DNA of 64,000 nucleotides from CAYOEJ01 sp964403015 (GTDB lineage: Bacteria; Actinomycetota; Actinomycetes; Actinomycetales; Actinomycetaceae), in contig CAYOEJ010000001.1 in assembly GCA_964403015.1 (NCBI GenBank), positions 32,117-96,116 on the forward strand, read 5' to 3'. Made by a program: the position numbers and the translations under genes. Below, piece by piece: positions 61,409-64,000 of this stretch. Numbering within the stretch: the stretch's first letter is position 1; each line of letters starts with the position of its first letter. The notes below the pieces were generated by a model. The model ran no database searches. It was given only the letters and a program-made list of their open reading frames with translations, and had not been told where the DNA came from.

Positions 61409-61437
61409 TGCAGTGCGCGTTACAAGGGCGCACTGCA
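61409..61437 (-). promoter_or_regulatory. tRNA-Thr anticodon-arm-like hairpin before the thrS ribosome binding site
   Basis: The transcript forms a perfect 10-pair stem (TGCAGTGCGC/GCGCACTGCA) with a nine-base loop CCUUGUAAC. The inner seven bases CUUGUAA equal a canonical anticodon loop: C32 U33, anticodon UGU for threonine, A37 A38. The hairpin ends five bases before AGGAGG (61403-61398). No uridine run follows, so it is not a terminator. E. coli ThrRS controls thrS by binding such a mimic. Confidence 0.65.
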
Positions 61438-61452
61438 TTTCTAGATTTTCTC

Positions 61453-61458
61453 TGTCAG
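61453..61458 (-). promoter_or_regulatory. Possible -10 box of thrS
   Basis: TAGACT on the minus strand about 15 bases upstream of the hairpin, which would give a leader of roughly 55 bases that includes it. No convincing -35 box is seen. The rest of the 202-base gap to the lipoprotein gene shows nothing recognisable. Confidence 0.4.
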
Positions 61459-61594
61459 TCTACGCTGGTGCCGGTTGTACTGGGCGCTCCGTGCCAATGA
61501 AGTGCCGCACGTCGGTTCTACCGGCAGGCGTCTCCGCGCATCGATTGTGCCCGCGTGGTGCGCGTCGAATCAATGTCGGAGCGCAGCACGCCAA

Positions 61595-62392
61595 CTAGCG
61601 CACCAGTGCGTTGCGCGCTTCCTCTGGAATGGAAAAGTCCGGAACATCGTTGAAGTTGCTATATTCCCGCTTCACCTCTTGGGTCGTGGTGACTTCCGTG
61701 ACCACAAATTCTGTCTCGACCGCCAGCTCTTGTACGTAGTTGTCGTCCTTATCCACGACGACGGTATGCAGCTGTGCGTGTCCAACATTCTCGGAATCTT
61801 CCGCGATATTGAGCGTCCCCGTAAATGTCCACGTATCGCCGTCGTCCTGCATCGTCAGGTCTTCAGCTGCAGCAAGTCGAGCAAGATCAAGGTCCAAGCT
61901 CTGCATAAATGAGGCAATCGAGTACTCGCCAATACTTCCCGGAGAATTGTCGAGCCGCGCCCACTCATCTTGCGCGTAGGTGTACATGACGGTTCCGCCG
62001 TCTGTCTGCTCAATGTAACCCAGATTTTGTTCGGCCGGCTGATCCATACCGGTGGCAAACATGTCATCAACACTGACGCGAGCCTTGAGCGGCTGAGTAA
62101 ACACATCAATCGTCATTTCAATGTGGCTGTCGACGGGCTGGTTGCGATTTGTGGTGGAGACGAATGATTCTGTCTCCACAGTGAAGGACTCTAGGTCGTC
62201 CATCTTTTGCTGCGCCCTGTCAAGGATTGCTTCTGGCGTGAGTTCGCCTTCGCTATCTGAGACATTAGCCTCGCCACCTGGTGTGCCCGAAGCATTCGAG
62301 CCTGCGGAATCGGAGGTACTCTCCTCCGAACACGCCACAAGGCCCAAGCTCAGAGCCAGTGCCGCCACAGCACCGATCAGCCTTCTCGTCAT
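61595..62392 (-). CDS. LppX/LprAFG-like lipoprotein
   Basis: A 265-residue exported lipoprotein. The signal peptide ends in a lipobox LVAC with Cys at residue 21 and is followed by a Ser/Gly/Asn-rich linker. The mature part (residues about 50-265) has the alternating pattern of an antiparallel beta sheet, as in LppX/LprG-like proteins that bind lipids in the envelope. The start at 62392 has a GGAGG ribosome binding site; the longer reading from 62566 was rejected. The ligand is unknown. Confidence 0.78.
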   Translation of the reverse strand: MTRRLIGAVAALALSLGLVACSEESTSDSAGSNASGTPGGEANVSDSEGELTPEAILDRAQQKMDDLESFTVETESFVSTTNRNQPVDSHIEMTIDVFTQPLKARVSVDDMFATGMDQPAEQNLGYIEQTDGGTVMYTYAQDEWARLDNSPGSIGEYSIASFMQSLDLDLARLAAAEDLTMQDDGDTWTFTGTLNIAEDSENVGHAQLHTVVVDKDDNYVQELAVETEFVVTEVTTTQEVKREYSNFNDVPDFSIPEEARNALVR

Positions 62393-62516
62393 CTCATCCT
62401 CCAGAAGTTCAATTCCACCAAGGAGTCTACAGCCGCTCCCCGGCACTGGCGTATTCACCACATCAATCTCGTCTTTTGATCTCAATCTTGAGCGGGGAAT
62501 CCACCCCACGACGCGG

Positions 62517-62522
62517 TACGCT
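62517..62522 (+). promoter_or_regulatory. -10 box of probable leaderless sdaA mRNA
   Basis: TACGCT followed by six bases and the ATG at 62529. A weak GCAGG lies only three bases before the ATG, too close to act as a ribosome binding site. Confidence 0.4.
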
Positions 62523-62528
62523 GCAGGT

Positions 62529-63908
62529 ATGGCACTCAGTGTTTTTGATCTGTTCTCGATAGGCATCGGACCGTCCTCGTCACATACGGTGGGTCCGATG
62601 CGGGCGGCCGTGCTTTTTCTTCATCGACTCAACCTCGACGCCGTGGCTCGTGTGACGTGCACCCTGCACGGTTCGCTTGGAGCAACGGGAATCGGTCACG
62701 GGACGGATCGCGCCGTCATGCTCGGACTGATGGGTTGCGATCCCGAGACAGTCGATCCCCGAAGCGTGGCGGGCGTCGTCGCAGATATTTCAGTCAACCA
62801 CAAGCTTTTACTCTCGGGTACGCACGAGATTTCGTTCTCCCCCACCGACGACATCATTCTTGACGGGCGCAATGAGCTGCCCGGTCACCCCAATGGCATG
62901 CGCCTATGCGCTTACGACGACGACGCTAATCTTCTCGAGTCTGCCATCTACTATTCGGTGGGCGGCGGCTTCGTCGTCTGTGGTGACGTCGACCCAGATC
63001 AACCCGTCGTCGCCGATGCCACGAACGTTCCCTATCCGTATCACACTGCCGCTGGCCTGATGGCGATCTGTCGCGAGACGGGGCTATCGATCGCCCAAGT
63101 TGCCTACAAAAACGAACTCTCAATGCGATCACCTGACGATATCCGTGAGGGGCTTCTCGCGGTATGGAAGGTCATGCAAGAGTGTGTTGAGAACGGTTCA
63201 CTGACGGAGGGACGTCTGCCCGGATCGCTTCAGGTGATTCGTCGGGCACCGGCTTTGCATCGCAAACTGCTTGCAGAAAACGCCGTCAACGATCCGCTGC
63301 GTGCCTTGGACTGGATTACGTTCTATGCGCTCGCCGTTAATGAGGAGAATGCCGCGGGTGGCCGGGTAGTCACTGCGCCGACCAACGGAGCTGCTGGAAT
63401 CATTCCTGCAGTGCTGCATTACTACCGCGATTTTGTCCCGGATGCTAATGACGACGGCGTTATTGAGTTGCTCTTAACCGCGGCTGCTATTGGCATGATT
63501 TTTAAGAATACCGCCTCGATTTCTGGTGCTGAGGTTGGCTGCCAGGGCGAAGTCGGTTCCGCCTGTTCGATGGCCGCTGCTGGTATCGCCGCAGTTATGG
63601 GCGGCTCACCCGCCCAAGTGGAGAACGCCGCCGAGATTGCCATGGAACATAATCTCGGCCTGACCTGTGATCCGGTGGGCGGACTTGTCCAGATTCCGTG
63701 CATTGAGCGAAATGCCATTGCGGCGGTCAAGGCCATCACAGCGGCTCGAACTGCTCTTCGTGGCGATGGGTCACACATCGTCTCGCTCGACTCGGTCATT
63801 GCCACCATGCGCGAGACCGGCCGCGACATGCAGGCGAAGTACAAGGAGACCGCACTCGGAGGCCTCGCAGTTCACGTTGGTGTTCCCGTCAACGTCATCG
63901 AGTGCTGA
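62529..63908 (+). CDS. sdaA: L-serine dehydratase, single-chain iron-sulfur type
   Basis: It deaminates serine to pyruvate and ammonia using a [4Fe-4S] cluster. From the ATG at 62529 the protein has 459 residues, the length of the fused one-chain SdaA. The N-terminal domain begins SVFDLFSIGIGPSSSHTVGPMRAA, and the alpha domain has AGGRVVTAPTNGAAGIIPAVL and the cluster cysteines in GCQGEVGSACSMA and later in PCIERNA. The reading extended to 62121 was rejected because it crosses the divergent lipoprotein. It ends just before a hairpin shared with the tRNA. Confidence 0.96.
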   Translation: MALSVFDLFSIGIGPSSSHTVGPMRAAVLFLHRLNLDAVARVTCTLHGSLGATGIGHGTDRAVMLGLMGCDPETVDPRSVAGVVADISVNHKLLLSGTHEISFSPTDDIILDGRNELPGHPNGMRLCAYDDDANLLESAIYYSVGGGFVVCGDVDPDQPVVADATNVPYPYHTAAGLMAICRETGLSIAQVAYKNELSMRSPDDIREGLLAVWKVMQECVENGSLTEGRLPGSLQVIRRAPALHRKLLAENAVNDPLRALDWITFYALAVNEENAAGGRVVTAPTNGAAGIIPAVLHYYRDFVPDANDDGVIELLLTAAAIGMIFKNTASISGAEVGCQGEVGSACSMAAAGIAAVMGGSPAQVENAAEIAMEHNLGLTCDPVGGLVQIPCIERNAIAAVKAITAARTALRGDGSHIVSLDSVIATMRETGRDMQAKYKETALGGLAVHVGVPVNVIEC

Positions 63909-63919
63909 CCGAATACGAA

Positions 63920-63943
63920 AAACCCCAGCTTCCGCTGGGGTTT
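63920..63943. terminator. Bidirectional terminator between sdaA and tRNA-Val
   Basis: Ten-pair stem (AAACCCCAGC/GCTGGGGTTT) with loop TTCC. On the minus strand the stem is followed by TT, making a TTTTT run that ends the tRNA transcript. On the plus strand it lies 12 bases after the sdaA stop. Confidence 0.8.
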
Positions 63944-63946
63944 CAG

Positions 63947-64000
63947 TGGGCGATACTGGGATCGAACCAGTGACCTCTTCCGTGTCAGGGAAGCGCGCTA
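63947..64000 (-). tRNA. tRNA-Val (GAC), 3' part; 5' end beyond the window
   Basis: The minus strand gives the anticodon arm CTTCC-CTGACAC-GGAAG with anticodon GAC, a five-base variable loop, the T arm ACTGG-TTCGATC-CCAGT and the acceptor strand ATCGCCC with discriminator A. CCA is not encoded. About the first 20 bases (acceptor 5' strand and D arm) lie beyond the window. Confidence 0.92.

Noticed and set aside
61409..61437. thrS hairpin as terminator of the upstream lipoprotein gene
   Set aside because: On the transcribed strand no uridine run follows, and it lies about 160 bases after the lipoprotein stop and right next to the thrS ribosome binding site.
62121..62528. 136-codon N-terminal extension of SdaA
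   Set aside because: It runs antisense through the divergent lipoprotein gene, while family similarity begins at the ATG at 62529.

Overview
The window is a dense, housekeeping stretch of an actinobacterial chromosome with medium-high G+C. The lineage is supported by an actinobacterial integration host factor (mIHF), phosphatidylinositol-mannoside genes (pgsA-patA-pimA), a PyrR-controlled pyr operon, a PriA-like protein without helicase motifs, and a gene order that follows the mycobacterial/actinomycete layout (priA-metK-coaBC-rpoZ-gmk-mihF; aroC-aroK-aroB-efp-nusB; alaS-ruvX-mltG; secDF-yajC-ruvBAC-yebC). The fused aroK-aroB gene and the moderate G+C point to an Actinomycetaceae-type organism (Actinomyces/Trueperella/Arcanobacterium); that placement is inference.

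Layout, nearly all on the minus strand. 1-5.9 kb: priA (cut by the window edge), metK, coaBC, rpoZ, gmk, mihF. 6.1-13.5 kb: the pyrimidine operon pyrR-pyrB-pyrC-carA'-carB-pyrF with a PyrR-binding hairpin before pyrR; carA encodes only the N-terminal domain and lacks the glutaminase domain. 13.5-19.4 kb: nusB, efp, a shikimate-kinase-like protein, fused aroKB, aroC, a prepilin peptidase and an AroE-like protein without catalytic residues. 19.4-26.3 kb: mltG, ruvX, alaS, a DUF948 protein, rpsD with a structured leader, rarA. 26.4-34.4 kb: an MMPL exporter (+), a lipoprotein and GNAT pair, aspS, an MFS transporter (+). 34.5-44.4 kb: a DEAD-box helicase (+), two membrane GTPases, hisS, an MBL hydrolase, a DUF349 protein (+) and a small unknown protein (+). 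44.4-54.1 kb: relA/spoT, apt, secF, secD, yajC, ruvB, ruvA, ruvC, yebC. 54.1-61.4 kb: NUDIX, PrsW-like protease, a small membrane protein, pimA, patA, pgsA, thrS. 61.6-64 kb: a lipoprotein, sdaA (+) and the 3' part of tRNA-Val(GAC).

No mobile elements, prophage, CRISPR array or rRNA were seen, and no gene-free stretch exceeds about 230 bases. The most interesting signals are regulatory. The aspS leader has two consecutive 5-bp/7-nt hairpins shaped like tRNA-Asp anticodon arms (GUC at positions 34-36 and C38). The thrS leader has a hairpin whose loop holds a canonical tRNA-Thr anticodon loop (UGU), a few bases before the ribosome binding site. These suggest that both synthetases are controlled by tRNA mimicry. 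Other points are the glutaminase-less carA, two degenerate shikimate-pathway paralogues, and at least five genes with a TANNNT -10 box 6-7 bases before the start codon, as in leaderless mRNAs.
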